Below the pieces are notes generated by a model that worked only from the letters and a program-made list of their open reading frames with translations, did no database searches and was not told the DNA's origin. From Pseudomonas putida (lineage in GTDB: Bacteria; Pseudomonadota; Gammaproteobacteria; Pseudomonadales; Pseudomonadaceae), in contig NZ_CP066306.1 of assembly GCF_016406145.1 (NCBI RefSeq), positions 2,170,001-2,234,000 on the forward strand: 64,000 bases of DNA, given 5' to 3'. The translations under genes and the position numbers were made by a program. Below are positions 18,529 through 30,596 of the stretch, in pieces (positions within the stretch are counted from its first letter, which is position 1; each line of letters opens with the position of its first letter).

Positions 18529-19551
18529 ATGGCAACCATCAAAGACGTCGCGGCACTCGCGGGTATTTCCTACACCACGGTGTCCCATGTACTGAACAAG
18601 ACCCGCCCGGTCAGCGAACAGGTGCGGCTGAAGGTCGAAGCGGCCATCGTCGAACTCGACTACGTGCCCAGCGCCGTGGCGCGTTCGCTCAAGGCGCGCA
18701 CCACCGCCACCATCGGGCTGCTGGTGCCCAACAGCGTCAACCCTTACTTCGCCGAGCTGGCGCGCGGCATTGAAGATGCCTGCGAGCGCAACGGCTATTG
18801 CGTGATCCTGTGCAACTCCGATGACAACCCGCAGAAGCAGCGCAGCTACCTGCGCGTGCTGCTGGAAAAACGCATCGACGGCCTGGTGGTGGCGTCGGTG
18901 GGCGAGGACAGCGACCTGCTGCAGAGCCTGGCCTGCGTGCGCACGCCGATGGTCATCGTCGACCGCGCGCTGGAAGGCGTCGACGCCGACCTGGTGCGCA
19001 TCGACCACGAGCAGGGCGCGTATCTGGCCACCCAGCACCTGCTGGAGCTTGGCCATCGCGACATCGCCTATATCGGCGGCCCTGCTGCGACCGGGGTCAG
19101 CCAGCTGCGCCTGGCCGGCTTCCACCGCGCCATGGCCGAGGCGCAGGTAGGCGTGCAGGGGGCGCACATCCTGCAATGCGACTTCACGAGCCCAGGCGGC
19201 CATGCGGCGGCCGGGCAACTGCTCGACGGCCAGCGGCCCACGGCGATTTTCGCCGGCAACGACATGATCGGCTTCGGTGTGCTGCGTGCGGCTGCCGAGC
19301 GCAACATCAGCGTGCCGGGCGAGCTGTCGGTGATCGGCTTCGACGACATCGAGCTGAGCCGCTACGTGTACCCGCCGCTGACCACCGTCGGCCAGTCGAT
19401 CCGCGAGCTCGGCGAAAGTGCGGCGGCGCTGTTGCTGTCACGGATTGCCACACCACGGCGCGAGGGTGCAGAGCAACGCATCGTCGCCCCGCGCATCGTG
19501 CTGCGCGAGTCCACCGGGCCGCGCCCGGACCTGTTCAATGATTACCGCTAA
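18529..19551 (+). CDS. rbsR: LacI-family repressor of the ribose operon
   Basis: 340 residues. The LacI helix-turn-helix ATIKDVAALAGISYTTVSHVLN (residues 2-23) and hinge helix (VPSAVARSLKARTT) precede a ribose-binding-protein-like effector domain ending IGFDDIELSRYVYPPLTTV. It lies inside the operon between permease and kinase. The palindrome at 14954-14967 is its likely operator. Confidence 0.93.
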   Translation: MATIKDVAALAGISYTTVSHVLNKTRPVSEQVRLKVEAAIVELDYVPSAVARSLKARTTATIGLLVPNSVNPYFAELARGIEDACERNGYCVILCNSDDNPQKQRSYLRVLLEKRIDGLVVASVGEDSDLLQSLACVRTPMVIVDRALEGVDADLVRIDHEQGAYLATQHLLELGHRDIAYIGGPAATGVSQLRLAGFHRAMAEAQVGVQGAHILQCDFTSPGGHAAAGQLLDGQRPTAIFAGNDMIGFGVLRAAAERNISVPGELSVIGFDDIELSRYVYPPLTTVGQSIRELGESAAALLLSRIATPRREGAEQRIVAPRIVLRESTGPRPDLFNDYR

Positions 19552-19560
19552 GGAATGCCC

Positions 19561-20469
19561 ATGAGTGCCAAGGTCGTGGTGGTCGGTAGCCTCAACATGG
19601 ACCTGGTGGCCCGCGCCGAGCGGCTGCCACGTGCAGGCGAAACACTGGCCGGCGAAAGCTTTTTCACCGTGCCGGGCGGCAAGGGCGCCAACCAGGCGGT
19701 GGCCGCGGCGCGCCTGGGCGCGAGCGTGGCCATGGTCGGCAACGTCGGCGATGACGCCTACGGCCAGCAGCTGCGCCAGGCCCTTGAGGTTGAGGGTATC
19801 GATTGCCAGGCGGTGAGCGCGTGCCCGGGCGTCTCCAGTGGCGTGGCGCTGATTACCGTAGATGCCGCCAGCCAGAACTGCATCGTCATCATCCCCGGCG
19901 GCAACGGCCAGCTGACCTCGGCAAGCGTGCAGCGTTTCGACGCACTGTTGCAGGCTGCCGAGGTGGTCATCTGCCAGCTCGAAGTGCCCGCCGACACCGT
20001 GGCCTGGGCTCTGGCCAGGGGGCGTGAGCTGGGCAAGACGGTGATCCTCAACCCGGCCCCGGCCACCGGCCCGCTGCCCGCGCAGTGGTTCGCCCATATC
20101 GATTACCTCATCCCCAACGAAAGCGAGGCCGAGGCGCTGGCCGGTGAGCCGGTCAACGACCTGGCCAGCGCCCGCCGTGCCGGCGAGCGTCTGCTGCAAC
20201 TGGGCGCCGGCAAGGTCATCGTCACCCTTGGTGCGCAGGGCGCGCTGTTCGTCAGCCGAGATGGCAGCCGGCACTTCCCGGCGCCGCAGGTCAAAGCGCT
20301 GGACACCACGGCAGCGGGCGACACCTTTGTTGGCGGTTTTGCAGCCGCGCTGGTGCGCGGCCTGGAGGAGGGTGAAGCGATCACCTTCGGCCAACGCGCT
20401 GCGGCGCTGTCCGTCACTCGCGCCGGTGCGCAGCCTTCGATCCCGACCTTGGCGGAGCTGGCCCCATGA
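19561..20469 (+). CDS. rbsK: ribokinase
   Basis: 302 residues from [14 protein letters not shown]; an ATG six bases upstream is possible, but AAGGA is better spaced to the second. It phosphorylates ribose to ribose-5-phosphate. PfkB-family motifs: the N-terminal [15 protein letters not shown] and the C-terminal [17 protein letters not shown] with the catalytic Asp. It overlaps rbsD by four bases. Confidence 0.94.
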   Translation: MSAKVVVVGSLNMDLVARAERLPRAGETLAGESFFTVPGGKGANQAVAAARLGASVAMVGNVGDDAYGQQLRQALEVEGIDCQAVSACPGVSSGVALITVDAASQNCIVIIPGGNGQLTSASVQRFDALLQAAEVVICQLEVPADTVAWALARGRELGKTVILNPAPATGPLPAQWFAHIDYLIPNESEAEALAGEPVNDLASARRAGERLLQLGAGKVIVTLGAQGALFVSRDGSRHFPAPQVKALDTTAAGDTFVGGFAAALVRGLEEGEAITFGQRAAALSVTRAGAQPSIPTLAELAP

Positions 20470-20864
20470 AAAAGACCGCGCTGCTCAACATTGCCCTGTC
20501 GCGCACCATTGCCGGGCTTGGCCATGGCGATATCCTGGTGATCGGCGATGCCGGTTTGCCCGTGCCGCCAGGGGTCGAACTGATCGACCTGGCCTTGACG
20601 CCGGGCATTCCCGACTTCGCCAGCGTGCTGCGCGCAGTGCTAAGCGAGATGCAGGTAGAGCGCCATGTGCTGGCCGAAGAGATGCAGAAGGTCGTGCCGC
20701 CCGGCCTGGTCGAGATCGAGCGTCTGCGCGGCAAGCTCGGCAAGCGTGAATGGCTGAGCCATGAGCAATTCAAGGTGTTGTCGCGCAGTGCCCGCGCCGT
20801 GGTGCGTACCGGCGAGTGCCAGCCCTACAGCAATATCGCCCTCATAGCTGGCGTAACCTTCTAG
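20466..20864 (+). CDS. rbsD: D-ribose pyranase
   Basis: 132 residues. It interconverts beta-pyranose and furanose ribose to supply RbsK. Family motifs: [20 protein letters not shown] with the catalytic His at residue 20, and the C-terminal [16 protein letters not shown]. Length is normal. It overlaps rbsK by four bases. Confidence 0.93.
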   Translation: MKKTALLNIALSRTIAGLGHGDILVIGDAGLPVPPGVELIDLALTPGIPDFASVLRAVLSEMQVERHVLAEEMQKVVPPGLVEIERLRGKLGKREWLSHEQFKVLSRSARAVVRTGECQPYSNIALIAGVTF

Positions 20865-20881
20865 TTCCCAGTCCAGTCTGT

Positions 20882-20922
20882 GGGCGCCGGCTTGCCGGCG
20901 ATGGGCCGCAAAGCGGCCCCGA
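20882..20922. repeat. GC-rich intergenic repeat (two adjacent hairpins)
   Basis: GCCGGCTTGCCGGC is followed by GGGCCGCAAAGCGGCCCC, two hairpins in tandem. The same hairpin types recur in other gaps of the window. It lies between rbsD and the nucleoside hydrolase gene and may weaken read-through. Confidence 0.5.
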
Positions 20923-20954
20923 CCGCTTCACCACCAAGGCAACAGGAGTGCCCC

Positions 20955-21962
20955 ATGCTCAAACCCCTGCTACAAGGACTCGCCCTCATGGCCGCAGCCG
21001 CCACCACCACGCTCCAGGCCGCACCCCGCGACCTGATCATCGACACCGACCCCGGCGCCGACGATGTGGTCGCGCTGTTCCTGGCCATGGCCTCGCCGGG
21101 CGAGCTCAACATCCGCGCCATCACCACCGTCGCTGGCAACGTGCGCCTCGACAAAACCTCGCGCAACGCCCGTCTGGCCCGCGAGTGGGCCGGCCGCGAA
21201 GACATCCCGGTATACGCCGGAGCAGGGCGCCCGTTGGTGCGCGCGCCCATCTACGCTGCCGAAGTGCATGGCGAAGAAGGCCTGACCGGTGTCCCGGTGC
21301 ATGAACCGAAAAAACCCCTGGCCCCGGGCAATGCCGTGCAGTATCTGGTCGATACCCTCGGCGCTGCCGAACCCCGCAGCATCACCGTGGCCATGCTCGG
21401 CCCACAGACCAACCTGGCACTGGCACTGATCCAGCGCCCGGACATCGCCAAAGGCATCAAAGAGGTGGTGGTGATGGGCGGCGCCCACTTCAACGGCGGC
21501 AACATCACCCCGGCGGCAGAATTCAACCTCTACGCCGACCCGCACGCCGCCGAGGTGGTGTTGGCCAGTGGCGTGCCACTGACCTACCTGCCACTGGACG
21601 TCACCCACAAACTGCTGACCAGTGACGCCCGCCTCAAGCAGCTGGCAGCCGTGAACAACCAGGCCAGCAAGCGCGTGGTAGACATCCTGAATGCGTACAT
21701 CAAACACGACATGGACTTGTACGGCATGCCCGGCGGCCCGGTGCATGACGCCAGCGTCATTGCTTATCTGCTCAAGCCCGAGCTGTTCAGCGGGCGGCGC
21801 ATCCACATCAGCGTCGACAGCCGCGAGGGCCCGACCTTCGGCCAGACTGTCGCTGACTGGTACGGCGTGCTCAAGCAGCCGGCCAACGTGATGTGGGTGG
21901 GCGAGGGCGATGCCCAGGGCTTTTTCGACCTGCTCAGCGCGCGCCTGGCTCGATTGCAATAG
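20955..21962 (+). CDS. periplasmic nucleoside hydrolase
   Basis: 335 residues from MLKPLLQGL; ACAGGAG lies ten bases upstream. A signal peptide (residues 1-22, ending LQA) precedes the inosine-uridine hydrolase signature DLIIDTDPGADDVVAL, whose Asp cluster binds Ca2+. Later motifs are MGGAHFNGGNITPAAEFNLYADP and VHDASVIAYLL. It splits nucleosides into base and ribose outside the inner membrane. Placed directly behind rbsBACRKD, it would feed ribose to that transporter. Confidence 0.9.
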   Translation: MLKPLLQGLALMAAAATTTLQAAPRDLIIDTDPGADDVVALFLAMASPGELNIRAITTVAGNVRLDKTSRNARLAREWAGREDIPVYAGAGRPLVRAPIYAAEVHGEEGLTGVPVHEPKKPLAPGNAVQYLVDTLGAAEPRSITVAMLGPQTNLALALIQRPDIAKGIKEVVVMGGAHFNGGNITPAAEFNLYADPHAAEVVLASGVPLTYLPLDVTHKLLTSDARLKQLAAVNNQASKRVVDILNAYIKHDMDLYGMPGGPVHDASVIAYLLKPELFSGRRIHISVDSREGPTFGQTVADWYGVLKQPANVMWVGEGDAQGFFDLLSARLARLQ

Positions 21963-22146
21963 CGGCGTGCGGTGCGTAGCGCTCGAACACCTGGTCGATG
22001 AAGTTGCGCGCCGCCTCGCTGCCCAGGTCGCGCACCAGCAGGTCCAGGGCGATCAATACCAGTTCTTCTGGCGTGCTGGGGCTATAGGCGCTCTGGCCCT
22101 CCGCCCATTTGACCTTGATGTCGGCGTCGATGCTGTGGTGGCTCAT
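21934..22146 (-). CDS. small conserved protein, unknown function
   Basis: 70 residues from MSHHSIDADIKVKW; GAGAGCC lies upstream. It is acidic and soluble with no signal. The 3' end overlaps the convergent nucleoside hydrolase gene by 29 bases. I do not recognise the family. Confidence 0.6.
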   Translation of the reverse strand: MSHHSIDADIKVKWAEGQSAYSPSTPEELVLIALDLLVRDLGSEAARNFIDQVFERYAPHAAIAIEPGAR

Positions 22147-22431
22147 GAAAGGCTCTCGTTTGGGCCTGTGGCGGAGGGGCGAACACCTGACCCTGGTGTT
22201 CGCAGCAGGCACTGTGCCTGCACTTCTTAAAGTAAATCATCACTTTGCGTCAATGGCTCTTCGACTTAAGAATAAAAAGCTTGCCCAAGCAAACCAACTG
22301 CGTGGTGCAAAATCCGGTCACGATTGGCTTTCGCTACACGCGGCGAGTTCAGGCAGACTTGGGCGGTTTTGCAACGAATTCAGGGTGGAACTGTCGGAAC
22401 AGGCAGTTCCCAGATCTATTTAGGAGGATTC

Positions 22432-22752
22432 ATGTTCCGTACCCGTGCTTCCCTGGCAACCTTGCTGGTCGCTGCTGTGCTGGCTGGTTGCAGCACTGGG
22501 GGCAACTCTGGCGGCGGCAGCGCCCCGGCTGCACCTGCAGGCAACGACGGCCGCTGCGAGGCCAGCGGTGCCGATTTCGCCATTGGCAAGCAAGGCAGTG
22601 CCGAACTGCTTGAGCAGGCGCGCAAGGCCAGTGGCTCGCAGATGGCCCGTATCCTCAAGCCGCATGACATGGTGACCCTGGAGTACCGCTCCGAACGCCT
22701 CAACCTGAATGTGGACGAGCAGGGCAAGGTGACCCGCGTCAACTGCGGTTGA
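22432..22752 (+). CDS. I78-family peptidase-inhibitor-like lipoprotein
   Basis: 106 residues from MFRTRASLATLL; AGGAGG lies six bases upstream, so the longer frame was rejected. Lipobox VLAGC with the lipidated Cys at residue 20, then a Gly/Ser/Ala linker. The domain CEASGADFAIGKQGSAELLEQAR...RILKPHDMVTLEYRSERLNLNVDEQGKVTRVNCG has the I78 inhibitor pattern, with two Cys placed to form the conserved disulphide. It may protect the envelope from proteases. Confidence 0.8.
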   Translation: MFRTRASLATLLVAAVLAGCSTGGNSGGGSAPAAPAGNDGRCEASGADFAIGKQGSAELLEQARKASGSQMARILKPHDMVTLEYRSERLNLNVDEQGKVTRVNCG

Positions 22753-22806
22753 TGCAGCTCCAAGGACTACACTGCTCGGCATTTCATGCGGCGGCGCTAG
22801 AAGCCT

Positions 22807-22848
22807 GGGGCCGCTTAGCGGCCCTTCGCGACACAAGGCCGCTCCTAC
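22807..22848 (-). repeat. REP element (P. putida type)
   Basis: The core GCGACACAAGGCCGCTCCTAC is preceded by a GGGGCCGC/GCGGCCC hairpin. The same unit occurs at 53890, 54855 and 54926. Single copy here, in a convergent gap. Confidence 0.8.
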
Positions 22849-22889
22849 GAAGGGCTGGCGTGTGCTGCCCTGGCAAACGCCCATAAAAA

Positions 22890-22911
22890 AACCCGCCACA
22901 AGGGCGGGTTT
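22890..22911. terminator. bidirectional terminator between the I78 gene and the cold-shock gene
   Basis: AACCCGCC - ACAAG - GGCGGGTT with an A-run upstream and a T-run downstream, so it can act on both strands. Confidence 0.85.
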
Positions 22912-22928
22912 TTTTACAGCTATCCGAA

Positions 22929-23141
22929 TTACTCCGGACGAACCTGCGCAGCCTGCATACCCTTCTGGCCTTTTTCGGCAACGAAGGAAACAGTCTGGCC
23001 TTCTTTCAGGCTCTTGAAGCCGTCGGATTCGATGGCTTTGAAGTGAACGAACAGGTCGTCGCCGCCGCCTGCTGGGGTGATGAAGCCGTAGCCTTTCTCA
23101 TCATTGAACCATTTGACGGTGCCTTGTTGGCGATTGGACAT
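22929..23141 (-). CDS. cold-shock protein, CspA family
   Basis: 70 residues from [17 protein letters not shown] lies upstream. The single cold-shock domain is complete with RNP1 KGYGFITP and RNP2 DLFVHF. It binds single-stranded RNA and DNA as a chaperone or antiterminator. The long 5' leader toward 23210 is typical of csp genes. Confidence 0.93.
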   Translation of the reverse strand: MSNRQQGTVKWFNDEKGYGFITPAGGGDDLFVHFKAIESDGFKSLKEGQTVSFVAEKGQKGMQAAQVRPE

Positions 23142-23300
23142 GGGTGAATCTCCAGAACATTTAATTTTCAGTGGTGCAATGTGGCCGAGGCTACGGAGCA
23201 CGGACACCATAATAGTCTAATTCTGCGCCTGTAGCGTCTTTTACCTTCGCAGGATGCTGATCCAGGGCAAATAAAGCCCGGAAAGCCCTCCGCGCATGGC

Positions 23301-23603
23301 TCATTTCGGCTTGCAGGCCGCTTGCACGACGCTCTGTGCCTTCTGCATCAGCTTGGCGTCAACGCCGTCATTGCTGTCCAGGTCTTCGATCTCCTTATCA
23401 GTGAAATTATCTTTGATGGCTTGCGCGCCGCACGAGCAATGCTTGTCTGCAGTCGCAGCGTCGACACCTTGACCTTGCGCCACCTGCTTGCATTGCGTCA
23501 TGTAGGCACCCTCCTTGCCGGCAGGGAAGTTGCCAGCGGTGGCTGCCATGGGCAGCAGCAGGGCGCCAGCGGCCGCCAGGGCCAGAAGAGACGGAACTCG
23601 CAT
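23301..23603 (-). CDS. small secreted Cys-containing protein, unknown function
   Basis: 100 residues with a signal peptide (residues 1-23, ending ATAG). The mature part has four Cys (TQCKQ, HCSCG, AACKPK), enough for two disulphides, and is mostly helical. AAGGAGTG lies upstream of the start. I do not recognise a domain. It is transcribed alone. Confidence 0.65.
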   Translation of the reverse strand: MRVPSLLALAAAGALLLPMAATAGNFPAGKEGAYMTQCKQVAQGQGVDAATADKHCSCGAQAIKDNFTDKEIEDLDSNDGVDAKLMQKAQSVVQAACKPK

Positions 23604-23938
23604 AACCAGACACTCCTTGGGTTAAGGTCTCATCAAGAGTAGGTTGCTTCCCAAGGTCTGATAGGAAATTTTCCGTGTAAGTTCACCGCTACCGCGTAAT
23701 TTCCAAATATTTCTGCGCTGCCATGCAACCCCCGTGCTAGCATGCCCGGCTTGCAGCTACACACTTGCAGCCTGCAACTATCTTTTTACTTTCCAGTCAC
23801 TCAGGTCCCCCTGGCAAGCCGAAAGGCTTCTGCCACTGTGAGGCAGGCTTCCTTGAAGGAAGGCAGGTCGGATCTTGTACTGGCTCATCCCAACCCACGT
23901 GACCTTTGGTAGGGGTCACCACTAGGAGAGGAGGCGCC
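23604..23938. other. intergenic region and thrS leader
   Basis: No ORF is credible. The last ~120 bases before thrS contain small hairpins (CTGCC-ACTGTGA-GGCAG; CTTCC-TTGA-GGAAG type), which could form a 5' leader. No tRNA-like operator can be recognised by eye. The thrS ribosome site AGGAGAGGAGG ends the region. Confidence 0.4.
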
Positions 23939-25861
23939 ATGCCCACTATTACTCTTCCCGATGGCAGTCAACGCGCGTTTGATCACGCGGTATCCGTAGC
24001 CGATGTCGCCGCTTCGATCGGTGCCGGCCTGGCCAAGGCCACCGTTGCCGGCAAAGTCGACGGCAAGCTGGTCGACGCCTGCGAGCTGATCACCCACGAC
24101 GCCACCCTGCAGATCATCACCCCTAAAGATGAAGAGGGACTGGAGATCATTCGTCACTCGTGCGCCCACCTGGTCGGCCACGCGGTGAAACAGCTGTACC
24201 CGACCGCCAAGATGGTCATCGGCCCGGTCATCGACGAAGGCTTCTATTACGACATCGCCTACGAGCGCTCCTTCACCCCTGAAGACCTGGCCGCCATCGA
24301 AAAGCGCATGCAGCAGCTGATCGAAAAAGACTACGACGTCATCAAGAAGATGACCCCGCGTGCCGAAGTCATCGACGTGTTCAAGGCCCGTGGCGAAGAC
24401 TACAAGCTGCGCCTGGTCGAAGACATGCCCGACGAGCAGGCCATGGGCCTGTACTACCACGAAGAATACGTCGACATGTGCCGTGGCCCGCACGTGCCGA
24501 ACACCCGCTTCCTCAAGGCATTCAAGCTGACCAAGCTGTCCGGCGCCTACTGGCGTGGCGATGCCAAGAACGAGCAGCTGCAGCGCGTGTACGGTACCGC
24601 CTGGGCTGACAAGAAGCAGCTGGCTGCCTACATCCAGCGTATCGAAGAAGCCGAAAAACGCGACCACCGCAAGATCGGCAAGCAGCTCGACCTGTTCCAC
24701 CTGCAGGAAGAAGCGCCGGGCATGGTGTTCTGGCACGCCAACGGCTGGACCGTCTACCAGGTGCTCGAGCAGTACATGCGCCAGGTCCAGCGCGAAAACG
24801 GCTACTCGGAAATCAAGACCCCGCAAGTCGTCGACCGCATCCTCTGGGAACGTTCCGGCCACTGGTCCAACTACGCCGAAAACATGTTCACCACATCGTC
24901 GGAAAGCCGCGATTACGCGGTCAAGCCGATGAACTGCCCGTGCCACGTGCAGGTGTTCAACCAGGGCCTGAAGTCGTACCGCGACCTGCCACTGCGCCTG
25001 GCCGAATTCGGTGCCTGCCACCGTAACGAGCCGTCCGGCGCCCTGCACGGCATCATGCGCGTGCGTGGCTTCGTGCAAGACGACGCGCACATCTTCTGCA
25101 CCGAAGACCAGGTGAAGAAAGAAGCCGCCGACTTCATCAAACTGACTCTGGATGTGTACAAGGACTTCGGTTTCACCGACGTCGCCATGAAGCTCTCCAC
25201 CCGCCCCGCCAAGCGCGTGGGTTCCGAAGAGCTGTGGGACCGCGCCGAAGGTGCACTGGCCGACGCCCTGAACGAATCCGGCCTGGAATGGGAATACCAG
25301 CCAGGTGAAGGTGCCTTCTACGGCCCGAAAATCGAATTCACCCTGCGCGACTGCCTGGGCCGTAACTGGCAGTGTGGTACCCTGCAGTACGATCCGAACC
25401 TGCCAGAGCGCCTGGACGCCAGCTACATCGCCGAAGACAACGCGCGCAAGCGCCCGGTGATGCTGCACCGCGCCATCCTCGGCTCGTTCGAACGCTTCAT
25501 CGGCATGCTCATCGAGCACTATGCCGGTGTGTTCCCGGCGTGGCTGGCACCGACCCAGGCCGTGATCATGAACATCACCGACAAACAGGCCGATTTCGCC
25601 CTTCAGGTTGAGAAATCTCTGAACGGTAGCGGTTTCCGTGCCAAGTCGGACTTGAGAAATGAGAAGATCGGCTTTAAAATCCGCGAGCATACTTTGCTCA
25701 AGGTCCCGTACCTTTTGGTTATAGGGGACCGCGAAGTCGAAACGCAAACCGTCGCTGTGCGTACTCGCGAAGGTGCAGACCTGGGCTCCATGCCCGTCGC
25801 CCAGTTCGTTGAGCTTCTGACACATGCGGTTTCCCGGCGTGGTCGCCAAGAATCGGAGTAA
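23939..25861 (+). CDS. thrS: threonyl-tRNA synthetase
   Basis: 640 residues from [14 protein letters not shown], with the very strong ribosome site AGGAGAGGAGG. Domains in order: TGS (1-60), editing domain with [16 protein letters not shown], class II catalytic core (motif 2 FRACH-like [15 protein letters not shown]; motif 3 [14 protein letters not shown]) and anticodon-binding domain (residues 535-640). The Zn ligand Cys is in [12 protein letters not shown]. The TAA overlaps the infC ATG by one base. Confidence 0.97.
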   Translation: MPTITLPDGSQRAFDHAVSVADVAASIGAGLAKATVAGKVDGKLVDACELITHDATLQIITPKDEEGLEIIRHSCAHLVGHAVKQLYPTAKMVIGPVIDEGFYYDIAYERSFTPEDLAAIEKRMQQLIEKDYDVIKKMTPRAEVIDVFKARGEDYKLRLVEDMPDEQAMGLYYHEEYVDMCRGPHVPNTRFLKAFKLTKLSGAYWRGDAKNEQLQRVYGTAWADKKQLAAYIQRIEEAEKRDHRKIGKQLDLFHLQEEAPGMVFWHANGWTVYQVLEQYMRQVQRENGYSEIKTPQVVDRILWERSGHWSNYAENMFTTSSESRDYAVKPMNCPCHVQVFNQGLKSYRDLPLRLAEFGACHRNEPSGALHGIMRVRGFVQDDAHIFCTEDQVKKEAADFIKLTLDVYKDFGFTDVAMKLSTRPAKRVGSEELWDRAEGALADALNESGLEWEYQPGEGAFYGPKIEFTLRDCLGRNWQCGTLQYDPNLPERLDASYIAEDNARKRPVMLHRAILGSFERFIGMLIEHYAGVFPAWLAPTQAVIMNITDKQADFALQVEKSLNGSGFRAKSDLRNEKIGFKIREHTLLKVPYLLVIGDREVETQTVAVRTREGADLGSMPVAQFVELLTHAVSRRGRQESE

Positions 25862-26412
25862 TGACTATTAAGCGTGAAATGAGAAACGATAAACGTGCTG
25901 CACCGAAGGCCCCGATCAACGAGAATATCTCGGCCCGCGAGGTTCGGTTAATTGGCGCAGACGGCGAGCAGGTTGGCATCGTCTCGATTGATGAAGCGCT
26001 GCGTATCGCTGATGAAGCGAAGCTGGACCTGGTTGAAATCTCTGCAGACGCGGTACCGCCTGTCTGCAAGGTCATGGACTACGGCAAGCACCTCTTCGAA
26101 AAGAAGAAGCAGGCTAACGAAGCCAAGAAAAACCAGAAGCAGATCCAGATCAAAGAAATCAAGTTTCGTCCAGGGACGGAGGATGGGGATTACCAGGTAA
26201 AACTACGCAACCTGGTACGTTTCCTTACCGATGGGGACAAGGCCAAGATCTCTCTGAGATTCCGTGGTCGTGAGATGGCCCACCAGGAGCTGGGCATGGA
26301 GCTGTTGAAGCGGGTTGAAGCTGACCTCGCCGAATACGGCACCGTTGAGCAGCATCCGAAGATGGAAGGACGCCAGCTTATGATGGTCATCGCCCCCAAG
26401 AAAAAGAAGTAA
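25861..26412 (+). CDS. infC: translation initiation factor IF-3
   Basis: 183 residues from the ATG that overlaps the thrS stop. The third codon is ATT (25867), the rare start codon used by infC for self-regulation in enterobacteria, and Pseudomonas proteins are often annotated from [10 protein letters not shown]. The true start may thus be the ATT, giving 181 residues. The N-domain ([15 protein letters not shown]...[14 protein letters not shown]) and C-domain ([19 protein letters not shown]...MVIAPKKKK) are intact. Confidence 0.95.
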   Translation: MTIKREMRNDKRAAPKAPINENISAREVRLIGADGEQVGIVSIDEALRIADEAKLDLVEISADAVPPVCKVMDYGKHLFEKKKQANEAKKNQKQIQIKEIKFRPGTEDGDYQVKLRNLVRFLTDGDKAKISLRFRGREMAHQELGMELLKRVEADLAEYGTVEQHPKMEGRQLMMVIAPKKKK

Positions 26413-26472
26413 TCTCCCGGGCACGGCAGGCCTGATGATTATGTGTAATTTTATCGAATGCGGAGTTCCAAC

Positions 26473-26667
26473 ATGCCAAAAATGAAAACCAAGAGCGGTG
26501 CTGCAAAGCGCTTCCTGAAGACCGCTACCGGCTTCAAGCACAAGCACGCTTTCAAGAGCCACATCCTGACCAAAATGTCGACCAAGCGTAAGCGTCAACT
26601 GCGTGGTAGCAGCTTGCTGCACCCGTCTGACGTCGCGAAAGTCGCGCGCATGCTGCGCGTTCGTTAA
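26473..26667 (+). CDS. rpmI: 50S ribosomal protein L35
   Basis: 64 residues from [20 protein letters not shown]. Very basic, full length, in the conserved infC-rpmI-rplT order. Confidence 0.97.
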   Translation: MPKMKTKSGAAKRFLKTATGFKHKHAFKSHILTKMSTKRKRQLRGSSLLHPSDVAKVARMLRVR

Positions 26668-26695
26668 TTCTGGTCAAAGATAGAGGAAGTTACTC

Positions 26696-28179
<1,484 letters not shown>

Positions 28180-28210
28180 GCCCAATCGACGCAATTTTCA
28201 GGAGAACAGC

Positions 28211-30592
28211 ATGAAATTCAGTGAACAGTGGCTGCGCGGTTGGGTAAACCCGCAAGTCTCCCGTGACGAACTGGTCGCCCGCCTGTCCATGGCCGGCCTT
28301 GAAGTCGACAGCGTAACCCCCGCTGCCGGCCAGTTCAGCGGCATCGTCGTGGGCGAAATCCTCGCCACCGAACAACACCCCGACGCCGACAAGCTGCGCG
28401 TCTGCCAGGTCAGCAACGGCCAGGAAACCTTCCAGGTCGTCTGCGGCGCCCCCAACGCGCGCCCGGGCATCAAAATCCCGTTCGCCATGATCGGCGCCGA
28501 ACTGCCGGGCGACTTCAAGATCAAGAAGGCCAAGCTGCGCGGCGTCGAGTCGTTCGGCATGCTGTGCTCGGCAGCAGAGCTGCAGATCAGCGAAGAAAAC
28601 GACGGCCTGCTCGAACTGGCTGCCGACGCTCCGGTAGGCGAAGACATTCGCCAGTACCTGAGCCTGGACGACGCCAGCATCGAAATCGGCCTGACCCCCA
28701 ACCGCGGTGACTGCCTGTCGCTGGCTGGCCTGGCCCGCGACGTCAGCGCCCTGTACAACGTCCCGGTCACCCGCCCGGTGGTGCCGGCCGTTCCGGCTGC
28801 CCACGACGAAGTGCGCCCGGTCGAAGTCAGCGCCCCGGCCGTGTGCCCACGCTACCTGGGCCGCGTCATCCGCAACGTCGACCTCAGCAAGCCCACCCCG
28901 CTGTGGATGGTTGAACGCCTGCGCCGCAGCGACGTGCGTAGCATCGACGCCGCCGTCGACATCACCAACTACGTGATGCTCGAACTCGGCCAGCCGATGC
29001 ACGCCTTCGACCTCGCCGAAATCAACGGTGGCATCCGCGTACGCATGGCCGAAGAGGGCGAGAAGCTCGTGCTGCTCGACGGCCAGGAAGTCGCCCTGCG
29101 CGCCGACACCCTGGTCATCGCCGACCACACCCGCGCCCTGGCCATTGCCGGCGTGATGGGTGGCGAGCACAGCGGCGTCAACACCGAAAAAACCCGCGAC
29201 CTGTTCCTCGAAAGCGCCTTCTTCGAGCCGATCGCCGTTGCTGGCAAGGCCCGTTCCTACGGCCTGCACACCGACGCCTCGCACCGCTACGAGCGCGGCG
29301 TCGACTCGCAACTGGCCCGCGAAGCCATGGAGCGCGCTACCGCACTGGTGCTGGAGATTGTCGGCGGCGAAGCCGGCCCCATCATCGAAGCCGTCAGCGA
29401 ACAGCACCTGCCGCAAGTCGCTCCGGTGACCCTGCGCGCCGAACGCATCACCCAGATGCTCGGCATGGAGCTGCAGGCCGCCCAGGTCGAGCAGATGCTC
29501 AACGCCCTGGAGCTGACCACCACGGCCAACGGGGCAGGGGAGTGGACCGTCAAGGTGCCAAGCCACCGCTTCGACATCAGCCTGGAAGTCGACCTGATCG
29601 AAGAGCTGGCCCGCCTGTACGGCTACAACAGCCTGCCAGTGCGTTACCCGCAAGCGCGCCTGGCACCCAAGGCCAACCCGGAAACCCGCGGTGAGCTGCC
29701 CAACCTGCGCCGCCTGCTGGTCGCCCGCGGCTACCAGGAAGCCATCACCTACAGCTTCATCGACCCGAAGCTGTTCGAGCTGTTCACCCCAGGCGTAGAG
29801 CCGCTGCTGCTGGCCAACCCCATCTCCAGCGACATGGCCGCCATGCGCGCCTCGCTGTGGCCGGGCCTGGTCAAAGCTATGCAGCACAACCTCAACCGCC
29901 AGCAAGACCGCGTGCGCCTGTTCGAAAGCGGCCTGCGCTTCGTCGGCCAGCTGGGTGACCTGAAGCAGCAGCCCATGATCGCCGGCGTCGTCACCGGCAG
30001 CCGCCTGCCAGAAGGCTGGGCCAACGGCCGTGACAGCATCGACTTCTTCGATGTGAAAGCAGATGTCGAAGCCCTGCTGGGCTACTCGGGCGCCCTGAGC
30101 GACTTCACCTTCGCCGCCGGCAAACACCCCGCCCTGCACCCAGGCCAGACCGCTCTCATCCAGCGCGACGGCAAGGAAGTCGGCTACCTCGGCGCCCTGC
30201 ACCCGGAAGTTGCCAAGGCCCTGGGTCTGGACCGCCCGGTGTACGTCTTCGAGCTGGTGTTGGGTGATGTGGTCGAAGGTCGCCTGCCGAAATTCAGCGA
30301 ACTCTCCAAGTTCCCGGAAACCCGTCGCGACCTGGCCCTGATCGCCGGCCGTGACGTGGCTGCCAGCGCCGTGCTTGAAGTAATTCGTGACAATGCAGGC
30401 GAATGGCTTACAGACCTCAGGCTGTTTGACGTCTACCAGGGTAAAGGTATTGATCCTGATAGAAAAAGCCTGGCCGTCGGCTTGACCTGGCAGCATCCAT
30501 CGCGCACTCTTAACGACGATGAGGTGAACACTACCCTGCAAAACATCCTCACCTCGCTTGAACAAAGGTTGAACACCACGTTAAGGAAATAA
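28211..30592 (+). CDS. pheT: phenylalanyl-tRNA synthetase beta subunit
   Basis: 793 residues, normal bacterial length. Domains: EMAP-like tRNA-binding domain (39-150), B3/B4 editing domain (~210-390, with [14 protein letters not shown]), B5 (~400-470), catalytic-like core and C-terminal FDX-ACB anticodon domain (~700-793, [16 protein letters not shown]). AGGAG lies ten bases upstream. Confidence 0.97.
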
Positions 30593-30596
30593 CGGC

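Noticed and set aside
23885..25849. 654-codon minus-strand ORF opposite thrS
   Set aside because: It is antisense to a fully conserved synthetase; open only because of the GC-biased codon positions.
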